The notes under the pieces were generated by a model. The model was not told the DNA's origin and did no database searches. It was given only the letters and a program-made list of their open reading frames with translations. From Accumulibacter sp. (GTDB lineage: Bacteria > Pseudomonadota > Gammaproteobacteria > Burkholderiales > Rhodocyclaceae): a DNA stretch of 64,000 bases. Location of the stretch: NCBI GenBank assembly GCA_024235715.1, contig JACKLW010000017.1:53006-117005 (forward strand), read 5' to 3'. This document shows, piece after piece, positions 46,507 to 56,625 of this stretch. Each line of letters opens with the position of its first letter. Within the stretch, counting starts at the first letter, position 1. The position numbers and the translations under genes are program-made.

Positions 46507-49500
46507 TCACGATGCCGCCGCGCCGGCCTGACTGGCGTCGACCGGCAGGCTGACGCGGAATGTCGTGCCGCGACCGGGTTCCGAACGGAAGTCGATGCGG
46601 CCATGATGCTTCTCGATGATTCCGAAGGAAATCGACAGGCCGAGTCCCGTACCCTTGCCGACCGGCTTGGTGGTGAAGAACGGTTCGTACAGGCGCTTCT
46701 GCACTTCCGGCGACATGCCGCGCCCGCTGTCTTCGATCTCCACCCAGACCGCCGCCACCGCGCCGGCGGCATCGGCGTCGGTACCGGTACGGATGACGAT
46801 CTTGCCGCGCGTGTCGATGGCCTGCGCCGCATTGACCAGCAGGTTCATGAACACCTGGTTGAGCTGTGAAGCCAGGCAGCGGACAGGTGGCAGCGGGGTG
46901 TAGTGGCGCTCGACCTCGGCCTTGTACTTGAGTTCGTTCCAGACGATGTTGACCGTGCTCTCGATACCTTTTTCGAGGTCCATCCACTGCCATTCACTTT
47001 CGCCGACCCGCGAGAAGTCCTTCAGGTCGCGGACGATCTTCTGCACCCGTTCCAGGCCCTCCTTGCTTTCATGAATCAGCTTCGGCAGGTCTTCGACGAG
47101 GTAGGCATGATCGCAGGCCGCCTTCAGGCGGCGGACTTCGGCGAGCGCGCTGCCGGCAGCCTCAGCCGGCGCGGCAGCGTCCAGGCGGCTGTAGCCGGCA
47201 TCGATGGCCAGCAGATCCTCGACATACTCGCCGAGGGTGCCCAGGTTCGAGTAGACGAAGCCGATCGGGTTGTTGAGTTCGTGCGCCACGCCGGCCGCGA
47301 GCTGGCCGATCGCCGACATCTTTTCCGATTGCAGGAGTTGCAGATGGGCGTCCTCGAGCTTGCTGTTGAGCTCGATCACCTCGGCAAGGCGACGCGCCAG
47401 TGCGGCCTCGGCGCGCGCGCGACGGACGACGCTCCAGATTTCGTTGCCGATCAATTGCACCGTCTCGACGTCAAGATCGTCGTAGGTATCAACCTTGTTG
47501 CCCACGCCAACGACCATGCGTACCGCGCCGTTGTCGATTACCGGCACCGAGATCAACCGCCGCAGCGGCGCATGCCCTTCGGGCAGGCCGCGCCTGGCCG
47601 CGTAGGCGCCGTAGTCGTTGAACACCACCGCGCGACGCTCGCGGCAACAGTCGGCCCAGATGCCTGCCTCAGTGATCGGATAGTGGCTGTCAAAAACTGT
47701 GCGGCAGTCCTCGAGCGCGCCGGCAGTCCAGGTCGACAACTCGATTGTTTCCTGATCGTCATTCACGAAGTGCAGGAAGCCGATGTCGCTTGCGGTCAGT
47801 CTTTCGGCGACCTCGAGTCCGTCGACCAGGAACGCCTTCTCCCCAAGCGTGCCGGCGCGTTCGTTGATCGCCAGCAGTGCCTGCGCCCGCTGTTCGAGCC
47901 GGTGACGTCGCGTCACGTCGAGCGCGATGGCGCCGAGCAGCGGCGGCCCGTCGTCCTGTCGGATGATGAACCGCGTCGTCTGGTAGATCCGCCCGCCGTA
48001 GGCCAGCTCCGCGACCGCGGTCTCCCCGGACTCGAAGGCGCGCCGGTCGAGCGTGTCGAGCGTCTCGCCGACGTCGCCGGGAAACAGCTCTCTGTTGCTG
48101 CGGCCGACGATCTGCGCTTCGTCCAGGTTCAGTGCCGCCTGCAGACCGCCGCTGGCGAACAGCAGGCGCAGGTCCCGATCCTTGATCGCTGCCAGGCCGG
48201 GCAGGTGATCGAGGAAACCCTTCAGCCACCCGCGCACGCGGCGGGAATCCTGCTCGGCATTCTTGCGTATGTCGATGTCTTCGATGACCGAGACGAAGTG
48301 ATTGGGGGTGCCGTCTTCGTTGCAAATCAGCGAGACGCTCAAATGTATCCAGATGCAGCGACCGTCCTTGCGGATGTAACGCTTCTCCAGGCCGTAGCTG
48401 TCGATCTCCCCGCGCAGCAGGCGTGCGAGCTGTACCAGATCGCGGTCGAGGTCATCGGGATGGGTGATGTCCTGGAAGCGCAGGGCGAGGAGTTCGGCCT
48501 GCGGGTAGCCGACCAGCTCGCACAGGCGCTCGTTCACCCGCAGCCAGCGACCGTCGGGAGCGACGAAAGCGATGCCGGCGGCAGCGTGGTCAAGCGCCGC
48601 ACCGAGGTCGGCTTCGCTGGCGCGCAGCCTGGCCTCGGTGCGCTTGCGCGACGAGATGTCCTGCACCAGGGCAACGAAATAATCGATCGAACCATCGCCA
48701 TGACGGATCGCCCTGACCGCCATGAAGGTATCGACGACTGCGCCATCCTTGCGGACGAAGCGCTTGTCCAGCTCGTAGGCATCGATCTGGCCGGCGAGCA
48801 CGCGCTCGAAACACGCGACGTCGGCGGCCAGGTCGTCCGGGTGCGTCAGATCGGCCCAGCTCATGCGCTGAAGTTCTTCGCGCGTGTAGCCAAGAATGTC
48901 GCAGAGCGTGCGATTGATCGTCAACCAGCCCTTTCTTACGGACGTGGTGGCCATGCCAATCATCGAGTTCTCGAAGACACTGCGGAAGAGATGCTCGCTT
49001 GCGCGCAGCGCGTCCTCATCGCGCTTGTGGGCGGTGACGTCGACGGTCACGCCGGAGATCGCAGTTTGCGCGCTGCCGGCAACGATGACTGCCTGCGCCA
49101 CGCTCTTCAGCCAGCGCACGCCGCCGTCGCTCGGCCGGACGATCCGGTATTCGATGTCCAGAGTGCTGAGTCGGCCAGCGACCACCTGGCGAAAGCCACT
49201 GTCCACCGCGGAACGGTCATCGGGATGGATGATCGCCAGCCAGCCCTCCCAGGTATGCGGGTATTCCTCGTCGATCCCGGCGATGTCGTACACCGCCTCG
49301 GTGACCACGAAGCGCTCTCTGGCGATGTCGAAGTAGTAGAGACCTAGCCGGCCGACCTGCTGTGCCTGGCGTATCCACTGCTCGCGTTCGCGCAGGCTGG
49401 CGTTCGACGCTGCCTGCTGCCGCCAGCTGCGGCCGAGCAGCCGGCCGAATGCCGCAGTGAGCAGGGCGAACAGTGTGACGCCGATGGCGCCCACCCAGGC

Positions 49501-50403
49501 CGTGGTTCGCCACCCGGCGTGCAGGACCGCACCCTGCTGCCCGATGACTGCATAGAAACCGAAGCGCTCGCTGCGCGCGTAGGCGACGAGTTGCTCGCCG
49601 GCAGCGCCGGCCGCCAGGAAGACCCCGCTTTCCGGCGCGTCGCTGGCAGCCTCGCGCAAGGCGGCAAAGGGCGGCTGCCCGGCTGCCCTCTCGGGTTGTG
49701 CGGCGACCCAGCCGAACTGCGCGTCGACAAGCCCGACGTAGCTCTGCGGACCGGCCTGCAGTCCAGTCAGCATGTGCTGCAGGCGAGTGAGGGGAATTGC
49801 CGCCAGCACCACCCCGCCGAAGCGCTGGTCCGCCGTATTCAGACGACGCGCCAGGACGATCAGCGGCACAGCGGTGGTCCGGCCGAGGAGCGGTGGCGTA
49901 ACCACCAGCCCGGCCAGCGGATCTTCACGCAGACGAATGAAATACTTGCGGTCGGCGATATTGACCTTGAGTCGCTCTTCTTCTTCGGGCGCGTAGACTA
50001 CATTGCCGCTGGCATCGGTTATGCGCAGGAAATTCACCGCCTCGTGCCGTCCGGCGATGCGCCGCATCCATGCTTCGAACGGCTGCCGGCCATCCGCAAG
50101 TCGATCGGAATACTCGTCGGCGACGGTTTGCAGACTGAGGTCGATGCGTTGGTACTGGCTCTCGACATCCTTGGCGATCAGGCGGGCCAGCTTCGACGCC
50201 CGGGCGCGCACCAACAACTCCTCGCTGCGGCGAGACTCGTCGACAAGATACCAGGCACCGACGGCGACCAGCACGTTGATGCAGATGATCGCCGCAGCGA
50301 GATAGCGCGAAAAGCGCGGGGCGGGCAGCCCGGCACGCGACAGCGCAGCGGACCCTGGCGCCGCCTGCCCTGCCGATTGTTGTGAGCTGTGCTCGGACAT
50401 CAT
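46507..50403 (-). CDS. membrane hybrid-sensing histidine kinase: periplasmic Cache-like, multiple PAS, GAF
   Basis: The 1298-residue protein has a first membrane helix near residues 33-53, a periplasmic Cache-type sensor (about 55-300; DRKYFIRLREDP and GVVLAAIPLTRL are typical), a second helix near 305-325, at least four PAS domains (about 350-850), a GAF domain (about 860-1010) and a kinase core with H-box GQLAAGVAHELNNP (His1041) and G-boxes DSGRGM and GTGLGLSISFG. Two adjacent ATG codons (50403, 50400) are possible starts. It is first in a minus-strand run, 67 bp before the hemerythrin kinase gene, followed by the GGDEF-EAL-REC gene. The ligand is unknown. Confidence 0.9.
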   Translation of the reverse strand: MMSEHSSQQSAGQAAPGSAALSRAGLPAPRFSRYLAAAIICINVLVAVGAWYLVDESRRSEELLVRARASKLARLIAKDVESQYQRIDLSLQTVADEYSDRLADGRQPFEAWMRRIAGRHEAVNFLRITDASGNVVYAPEEEERLKVNIADRKYFIRLREDPLAGLVVTPPLLGRTTAVPLIVLARRLNTADQRFGGVVLAAIPLTRLQHMLTGLQAGPQSYVGLVDAQFGWVAAQPERAAGQPPFAALREAASDAPESGVFLAAGAAGEQLVAYARSERFGFYAVIGQQGAVLHAGWRTTAWVGAIGVTLFALLTAAFGRLLGRSWRQQAASNASLREREQWIRQAQQVGRLGLYYFDIARERFVVTEAVYDIAGIDEEYPHTWEGWLAIIHPDDRSAVDSGFRQVVAGRLSTLDIEYRIVRPSDGGVRWLKSVAQAVIVAGSAQTAISGVTVDVTAHKRDEDALRASEHLFRSVFENSMIGMATTSVRKGWLTINRTLCDILGYTREELQRMSWADLTHPDDLAADVACFERVLAGQIDAYELDKRFVRKDGAVVDTFMAVRAIRHGDGSIDYFVALVQDISSRKRTEARLRASEADLGAALDHAAAGIAFVAPDGRWLRVNERLCELVGYPQAELLALRFQDITHPDDLDRDLVQLARLLRGEIDSYGLEKRYIRKDGRCIWIHLSVSLICNEDGTPNHFVSVIEDIDIRKNAEQDSRRVRGWLKGFLDHLPGLAAIKDRDLRLLFASGGLQAALNLDEAQIVGRSNRELFPGDVGETLDTLDRRAFESGETAVAELAYGGRIYQTTRFIIRQDDGPPLLGAIALDVTRRHRLEQRAQALLAINERAGTLGEKAFLVDGLEVAERLTASDIGFLHFVNDDQETIELSTWTAGALEDCRTVFDSHYPITEAGIWADCCRERRAVVFNDYGAYAARRGLPEGHAPLRRLISVPVIDNGAVRMVVGVGNKVDTYDDLDVETVQLIGNEIWSVVRRARAEAALARRLAEVIELNSKLEDAHLQLLQSEKMSAIGQLAAGVAHELNNPIGFVYSNLGTLGEYVEDLLAIDAGYSRLDAAAPAEAAGSALAEVRRLKAACDHAYLVEDLPKLIHESKEGLERVQKIVRDLKDFSRVGESEWQWMDLEKGIESTVNIVWNELKYKAEVERHYTPLPPVRCLASQLNQVFMNLLVNAAQAIDTRGKIVIRTGTDADAAGAVAAVWVEIEDSGRGMSPEVQKRLYEPFFTTKPVGKGTGLGLSISFGIIEKHHGRIDFRSEPGRGTTFRVSLPVDASQAGAAAS

Positions 50404-50702
50404 TCTGCCGCCGTTTCCCGGTCCGGACTGACGCGCCGGCGGAAGCGGCCATCGCCGGGGACGAGGGCCGCGACGTCCAGCCGAACGCACGGGTGATGCT
50501 CAAGCGACCCAGCATAAACCCGGAGACGCGAAAACGCTATTCCCGATGCGCAATCCCGCACTTGCCACGCGCAGCGCTGTCGCACCACACTCGCCGCAAC
50601 GCAGCCCTGCGCCGACGCGTGGCCCGCTGTGACCTGAAGCGGGGCTCTCTGTTAGAGTGCCGGGCAACGCGGCGCCGACCGCGGGATTACGAGGAGACGC
50701 TG
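50404..50702. other. 299-bp divergent gap between two kinase genes
   Basis: It lies between the start of the large membrane kinase (minus) and the leader frame of the HAMP kinase (plus). No gene is visible; promoters for both directions are expected. CTGTTAGAGT near 50649 could be a -10 region for the plus strand, without a clear -35. Confidence 0.35.
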
Positions 50703-50813
50703 ATGGTGGTCGAGCCGACCGAGAAACCGCCCTGCGGCACGCTGATGCGGCCAGTGGGGCGCCTGCCTGGCGTGCCCCTGCGCCGGCAGGCGGTGCGCGC
50801 GTCAGCACCATGA
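50703..50813 (+). CDS. possible 36-residue leader ORF coupled to the HAMP kinase
   Basis: An ATG preceded by GAGGAG about 6 nt away opens a frame of 36 codons (begins MVVEPTEKPPCGTLM, ends RQAVRASAP) whose TGA overlaps the kinase ATG as ATGA. The kinase itself has no obvious Shine-Dalgarno sequence, so translation of this leader may feed ribosomes to it. The peptide resembles nothing I recognise. Confidence 0.4.
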   Translation: MVVEPTEKPPCGTLMRPVGRLPGVPLRRQAVRASAP

Positions 50814-52891
50814 CCGTGAGCATCCGCCAGGGCTTGTTGCTCTTCCTGATGCTCGCCAGCCCCTTGCTGGCCAGCGTCGTTGGCCTCGGCCTGTGGGGCG
50901 CCTGGCGCAGCCAGGAGATCGTGCAGCGGGTGTTTGTCGAGGAGGTCGCGCCGACCCAGGACCTGATCCGCATCGACCGGCAGATTGCGCGGGTACGGGT
51001 ACGCATGTACGGCGTACTCAACGACGATATCGGCATCGAGGGCGCGCGCATCTACCTGGCGCAGGCGCGGCGGGAGATCATCCTCGGCTGGCAGGCCTAT
51101 CGCGCGGCGATCGCAGGCGCGGCCGACGCCGAGGAACAGTTGCTGATCGCTACGATAGCTCCGGCGATCGACGAACTGCCGGCGCTGCTTGATCGCCTCG
51201 ACCGCTTCCTCGCCAGCAGGGACATGCGGGCGATCAACGACCTGCTGAAGGAGGACTGGTGGGCCGTGCAACTGCAGGTGGTGACGCCGATCGGCAAGCT
51301 GATCGGCCTGCAGGAAGCGCACGTCGCCACGGCCCATGCAGAAGCACAGGACGTCTATCGGCGGACGCTGCTCGGCGCCGGCTTGCTGCTGCTGCTCGGT
51401 CTGGCGATGTTCGTCTGGTTTTCGCGACTCTTGTTCGCACACGTCACCGAGAAGCTGGACGTGATCGAGAATGCGCTGATGCGAATCGGTCGCGGCGACC
51501 TCGACAGCCGCGTCGGCGGCAGCCATCGCGGCGAGTTCGGACGCATCGTCGTGGCGCTCGACCGGGTGGCCGAGGTGCTGCGCAGCGATCGCGCGGCAGC
51601 AGAGATCCTGCGGCAACGCCAGTCCTCGATCCTCGAATCGATGGCCGAAGGACTCTACGGTACCGACGACACCGGCCGGATCAGCTACGCCAACGCGGCG
51701 GCGGAGCAGATCCTTGGTTGGTCCATCGACGAGTTGCTGGGCAGGAACCCGCACCAGTTGTTCCACCACTCGCACGCCGACGGCACGCCGTATCCGCTTG
51801 CCGAATGCCTGCTCGACCGCGCGCGTTTGCGTCAGGAGGTCTACCGCTCGGCCGACGAGTGCTTCTGGCGCAAGGACGGCGGCAGCGTCCGGGTCGAACT
51901 GACCGCTGCACCAATCATCGCCGGCGAGCAAGCGCTCGGTGGCGTCGTTGTCTTTCGCGACATCAGCGCCCGCAAGGCGGCCGAGTCGCAGCTGCACGCG
52001 ACCGTCGAGCGCCTGACCGAGCTCAACCACAAACTCGAGGAAGCACAGAACCAGTTGCTGCAATCCGAGAAGATGGCATCGATCGGTCAACTGGCCGCCG
52101 GCGTGGCGCACGAGATCAACAACCCGGTGGGCTTCGTCAACTCCAACCTCGGCAGTCTCCGCAACGCGGTCCGTGATCTGCTGCGCGTGCTCGACGCCTA
52201 CGCGCTGGCCGACCCGATTCTCGCCGACCATCCGGCGGTGATGGGCGCGATCAGCATGGCCCGGGATGCTGCCGACCTCGACTACCTGCGCAGCGACGTC
52301 GGCGCGCTGATCGACGAGTCGCTCGAAGGTCTGCAGCGGGTGCGCAGAATCGTCCAGGACCTCAAGGACTTCTCGCGGGTGGACACCGCCGAATGGCATT
52401 TCGCCGACCTCGAGGCGGGCCTCGACAGCACGCTGAACATCGTCTGGAACGAGATCAAGTACAAGGCCGAGGTGCACAAGGAATACGCCGGCGCTCCCGC
52501 AGTCGAATGCATCGCCGCACAGGTCAATCAGGTGCTGCTGAACCTGCTGGTCAATGCCGCGCACGCCATCGACGGCCGTGGAACGATCACCCTGCGCACC
52601 GGCTTCGCTGCTGACGAGGTGTGGGTCGAAGTCGAAGACAGCGGCAGGGGGATGACGGCGGAAGTCCTGAAACGCGTTTTCGAGCCCTTCTTCACCACCA
52701 AGCCGGTCGGCGAAGGCACCGGCCTCGGGCTGTCGCTGGCCTACGGCATCGCGCAACGACACGGCGGGCGGATCGAGGCCAGCAGCGAGCCCGGCGTCGG
52801 CTCGAAGTTCCGCCTTGTGCTGCCGGTCAGGCAGGCGCAGGCCGACGCGCCGGCCAGCGCCGCCGGAGGCTGCCAGGAAAGCGCGGAATGA
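50810..52891 (+). CDS. membrane histidine kinase: four-helix-bundle sensor, HAMP, PAS
   Basis: The 693-residue protein has a membrane helix (about 8-30), a periplasmic helical domain of the 4HB_MCP type (about 35-180), a second helix (187-209), a HAMP domain (about 205-260), a PAS domain (about 270-390), a coiled coil and a kinase core: H-box GQLAAGVAHEINNP (His434), LKDFSRVDTAEW, N-box NLLVNAAHAI, G-boxes DSGRGM and GTGLGLSLAYG. The last codons overlap the ATG of the RtcB-like gene. No dedicated response regulator adjoins; the phosphoacceptor may be one of the REC proteins in the island. Confidence 0.9.
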   Translation: MTVSIRQGLLLFLMLASPLLASVVGLGLWGAWRSQEIVQRVFVEEVAPTQDLIRIDRQIARVRVRMYGVLNDDIGIEGARIYLAQARREIILGWQAYRAAIAGAADAEEQLLIATIAPAIDELPALLDRLDRFLASRDMRAINDLLKEDWWAVQLQVVTPIGKLIGLQEAHVATAHAEAQDVYRRTLLGAGLLLLLGLAMFVWFSRLLFAHVTEKLDVIENALMRIGRGDLDSRVGGSHRGEFGRIVVALDRVAEVLRSDRAAAEILRQRQSSILESMAEGLYGTDDTGRISYANAAAEQILGWSIDELLGRNPHQLFHHSHADGTPYPLAECLLDRARLRQEVYRSADECFWRKDGGSVRVELTAAPIIAGEQALGGVVVFRDISARKAAESQLHATVERLTELNHKLEEAQNQLLQSEKMASIGQLAAGVAHEINNPVGFVNSNLGSLRNAVRDLLRVLDAYALADPILADHPAVMGAISMARDAADLDYLRSDVGALIDESLEGLQRVRRIVQDLKDFSRVDTAEWHFADLEAGLDSTLNIVWNEIKYKAEVHKEYAGAPAVECIAAQVNQVLLNLLVNAAHAIDGRGTITLRTGFAADEVWVEVEDSGRGMTAEVLKRVFEPFFTTKPVGEGTGLGLSLAYGIAQRHGGRIEASSEPGVGSKFRLVLPVRQAQADAPASAAGGCQESAE

Positions 52892-54181
52892 GTGCAGCCA
52901 GGCGCAGCGGGGTCGGCAAGCTCGCCGCGGGCAAGGCGCCTGCCGGACGGGCGAGGCTGGCCCGCGAGAACGCGGCGATCACCGTGCCCGGGTGGCGGCA
53001 GGCAAGCCGATCAGGATGTGGACCGAGGGCGTGCCGGTCGACAATGCCGCCCGCGAGCAGTTGCGCAATACCGCCCGCCTGCCGTTCATCTTCCATCATC
53101 TGGCGGTGATGCCGACGTACCTGGGCAAGGGCTCGGCGATCGGCAGCGTCATCCCGACGCGTGGCGCGATCATTCCGGCGGCGGTCGGCGTCGACATCGG
53201 CTGCGGCATGATCGCCGCGCGCACTACGCTGAACGCCGCCGACCTGCCCGACTGGCTGAGCGGGCTGCGTGCAGCGATCGAAGCAGCGGTGCCGCATGTT
53301 GCACGGTCGGCCGCGGCAAGCGCGACCAGGTAGCTGGCAGCACCTGCCGCCGCCGGTCGATGCGCTGTGGGCCGCTCTCCTGCCGGGTTTCAGGCGCATC
53401 GTCGAGAAATACCCCGCCTGCAGCAGAGCAACCACCACCAGCACCTGGGAACGCTCGGCTCGGGCAATCACTTCATCGAAGTCTGCCTCGACGAAGCGGA
53501 GCGCGTCTGGTTCATGCTCCACTCGGTTCGCGCGGCGTCGGCAACGCCATCGGCAGCACCTTCATCGCCCCTGGCGCAGGCCGACATGCGCCAGCACCTG
53601 GCCAATCTTCCCGACCGCGACCTGGCCTACCTCGAGGAAGGCAGCCGGCATTTCGACGACTACCTCGAGGGCCGTCGGCTGGGCGCAGGAATATGCGCGC
53701 TGCAACCGCCTGGCGATGATGAACAACGTCGTCGCCGCGGCCCGCCAGGTGATCGCCAGACCGTTCAGCGTGGACGCCGACGCGGTGAACTGCCACCACA
53801 ACTACGTGCAGAAGGAGCGCCACTTCGGCAGCGAAGTCTTCGTCACCCGCAAGGGCGCACTCGGCGCGCACGGGCGAGCTGGGGATCATCCCGGCTCGAT
53901 GGGCGCGCGCAGCTACATCGTGCGCGGCCTGGGCAACGCCGAGGCCTTCTGTTCGTGCAGCCACGGCGCCGGCCGCGTCATGAGCCCCAATGAAGCGCGC
54001 CGCCGCTTCACCGTCGCCGACCAGGCGCTCGCCACCGCGCATGTCGAGTGCCGCAAGGACAGGGACGTGATCGACGAGATCCCGATGGCCTACTAAGGAC
54101 ATCGACGCGGTGATGCACGCCCAGCGCTCGCTGGTCGAGGCGGTGCATACGCTGCGCCAGGTGGTGTGCGTGAAAGGTTGA
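52888..54181 (+). pseudogene. rtcB: RtcB-like RNA ligase, frameshifted at many points
   Basis: Segments of an RtcB/RtcB2-type RNA-splicing ligase follow each other in changing frames: LARENAAITVPGWR, then IRMWTEGVPVD and GVDIGCGMIAA, then GTLGSGNHFIEVCLDE, GSRGVGNAIGSTFI, QEYARCNRLAMMNN and NCHHNYVQKERHFGSEVF, GSMGARSYIVRGLGN, CSHGAGRVMSPNEA, and finally KDIDAVMHAQRSLVEAVHTL. At least eight single-base shifts are needed (for example near 52995, 53300, 53425, 53525, 53570, 53690, 53870-53910 and 54098). The Mn-binding and guanylylation-site motifs survive, so decay is recent or, more likely, the consensus has local errors. An intact enzyme would join 2',3'-cyclic phosphate and 5'-OH RNA ends. 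The ATG overlaps the kinase stop as ATGA. Confidence 0.8.
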
Positions 54182-54231
54182 GCCTGGCCGGCGGCTGCCG
54201 CCCGACGAAGGCGCGCCGCGCGTCAGCGGGG

Positions 54232-56019
54232 TCAGGCGTGTTCGATCGGCGGCGCGACCTTGAAGATTTCAGCCAGGGTGGTGACGCCGGCGGCAACCTT
54301 CATCGCCCCGGAGATGCGCAGTGGCTTCATGCCTTCACGGAAGGCAAGGTCGCGAATCTTGGCGATTTCCCTGTTCTCGCTGATGGCCAGCTTGACGTCT
54401 GGCGAGAGCACGAGGATCTCGTACAGACCGACGCGCCCGAGGTAGCCGGTCATGCGACATTCGAGACAACCCACGGGCCGGTAGAAGCGGGCCGGACGAT
54501 TGGCTTTCACGGCGCCACCAGCTGGTTCCACATCGTCTCCTCGACACCGCTCGCCGCGTGCTCCTGCTTGCAGTGCGGGCAGAGGATGCGCACCAGCCGC
54601 TGCGCCATCACCCCGAGTACCGTCGCGCTGAGCAGGTACGAGGGATACCGAGATCGAGCATGCGGGTGATTGCCGCCGGCGCGTCGTTGGTGTGCAGGGT
54701 CGACAGCACGAGGTGGCCGGTCAGCGCCGCCTGAATCGCCACTTCGGCGGTTTCCAGGTCGCGGATTTCGCCGATCATGATGATGTCCGGGTCCTGCCGC
54801 ATCAGGGCCCGCACGCCCTGCGCAAAGCCCAGGTCGATGACGTTCTGCACCTGCAGCTGGTTGAACGCCGGCTCGACCATTTCGATCGGGTCCTCGATGG
54901 TAACGTTGACCGCCGGCGTCGCCAGCTGCTTGAGCGTCGAGTAGAGCGTCGTCGTTTTCCCGAACCGGTCGGGCCGGTGACCAGGATGATGCCGTTGGGC
55001 CTTTCCGACATTGTCTTCCAGCGCGCCTTATCGTCATCGGTGAAGCCGAGTTCGCTGAAACCGCGGACCAGCACTTCCGGGTCGAAGATGCGCATCACCA
55101 GCTTCTCGCCAAAGGCGGTGGGCAGCGTCGACAGGCGCAGTTCGGCTTCCTGGCCGTCGGCGGTGCGCGTCTTGATGCGTCCGTCCTGCGGCCGGCGCTT
55201 CTCGACGACATCCATGCGCCCGAGAATCTTGACGCGGTTGATCATCGCCGCCAGGACGCTCATCGGAATCTGGTACACCTGGTGCAGCATGCCGTCGATG
55301 CGGAAGCGAACGATGCCGACATCGCGCCTCGGTTCGATATGGATGTCGCTGGCGCGCTGCTCGAAGGCATACTGCCAGAGCCAGTCGACGATATTGACGA
55401 TGTGCTGGTCATTGGCATCGAACTGGCGATTGGTGCGGCCGAGTTCGACGAGCTGCTCGAAGGACGACAGATTGCCGCTCTGGCCACCGATCTGCGCGGC
55501 CTTCTTGACCGAGCGCGCCAGATTGTAGAACTCGATCAGATAGCGCGCGATGTCGACCGGATTGGCCAGTACCCGCCGAATCTCCTTCTTGACGATCGCC
55601 CGGATCTCCTTCTCCCAGTCGCGCAGGAAAGGCTGCGTCGTGGCGACCACGACTTCACGCGTCGTCACCTTGACCGGCAGGATGCCGAAACGCGTCGCGT
55701 AGGCACTCGACATGACTTCGGTGACCGCGGTGAAGTCGACCTTCAGGGGATCGATGTGGTGATACTCGAGCCCGACCCTGGCGGCCAGCCACTCGCCGAG
55801 CACTTCCAGGGTCAGGCTGCGCGGCGGCTCCTGTGGCGACTTCCATTTCTGGTCGGCAACGATGACCAGCGGATGCGCCGAGAGGCGATTGAGACGGCTC
55901 TCCTTGAGCAGAACGTCGGCGTTCGGTCCGCTGACCAGCCCGTCCTCGAGCAGCCAGCCGAGGATTTCCGCGAGCGTCAGGCGATGGTCGTAGACGGTAT
56001 TGACCGCGGCGTCGGACAT
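54232..56019 (-). pseudogene. GspE/PilB-type secretion ATPase, frameshifted
   Basis: The intact part (56019 to about 54960) has a GspE N-terminal domain and the first half of the ATPase, up to Walker A GPTGSGK. There, one A is missing from an A run, and [26 protein letters not shown] (split here as TTTLYST and VTIEDPIEM) continues in another frame with Walker [10 protein letters not shown] and the His box [14 protein letters not shown] second base is missing near 54645 ([19 protein letters not shown]) and a third near 54520 (LVAP/WKANRPARF). The zinc cysteines CPHC and CLEC are present, as in GspE. Repaired, it would be about 590 residues, the normal length. It would power a type II secretion or type IV pilus machine; no other such genes are here. 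Confidence 0.8.
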
Positions 56020-56079
56020 GGGGACGGCTCCAGGGCGATGATCGGCAACTATACCGGACAAGACCGGCAGCGACCAAGG

Positions 56080-56625
56080 TCAGCACCGACCGGCAGGCCC
56101 CTCTCCCTCTGCGGAGCAGGACCCTGCCGGAGCCAGTGCGGCCTGCCAGCGTTCGAGCTTGCTGGCAAAGGCCAGGGTGTGGGCCGGGCTGCTCGACGGC
56201 AGGATGTGCGTCTCGTAGCCCTGCTGCGCAAACCAGCCGGCGAGTTTGCCGGCGGTCTGGCCGTTGAAGCAGACCCGCTGCAATCGCGGCACCTCGATCT
56301 GCAGGCGTGAGAAATCGTTTGTTTCGGGCGAGCGGATCGCCGCATCGAGCGCGCCCTGGCGTCGGCAGCGGCGATAGACGTCCCAGACGCCAAGGTGATG
56401 ACGCAGCAGGCTGCGCTGGCGCTCGGCGTACTCGAGTTCGGCCAGGGGCTCGTCGAAGACGGCGCCGAGCAGGCGCCAGAACTGATTCTGGCGATGCCCG
56501 TAGTAGCGCTGTGCGGCCAGCGATGCCGGCGAAGGAAAGCTGCCGAGAATCAGGACCCTGACCCCGGCATCGAGAATCGGCGGCAGGCCGTGCAGGATTC
56601 CTGCTGCAGGCCTGCCGGCAGTCAC
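56080..56625 (-). CDS. DNA-deoxyinosine glycosylase (uracil-DNA glycosylase superfamily)
   Basis: The 181-residue protein has VLILGSFPSPASL followed by YYGHRQNQFW, the signature of the hypoxanthine-DNA glycosylase branch of the UDG superfamily, and LPSSSPAH as the second active-site loop. It would excise deaminated bases from DNA. The GTG start follows directly on the htpG stop codon, so the genes are probably co-translated. The last 15 or so residues look unstructured. Confidence 0.85.
   Translation of the reverse strand: MTAGRPAAGILHGLPPILDAGVRVLILGSFPSPASLAAQRYYGHRQNQFWRLLGAVFDEPLAELEYAERQRSLLRHHLGVWDVYRRCRRQGALDAAIRSPETNDFSRLQIEVPRLQRVCFNGQTAGKLAGWFAQQGYETHILPSSSPAHTLAFASKLERWQAALAPAGSCSAEGEGPAGRC

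Noticed and set aside
46440-46832. N-terminal extension of the hemerythrin kinase
   Set aside because: It reads over the ATPase domain of the upstream kinase as Arg/Ser-rich shadow sequence; the hemerythrin domain begins at 46439.
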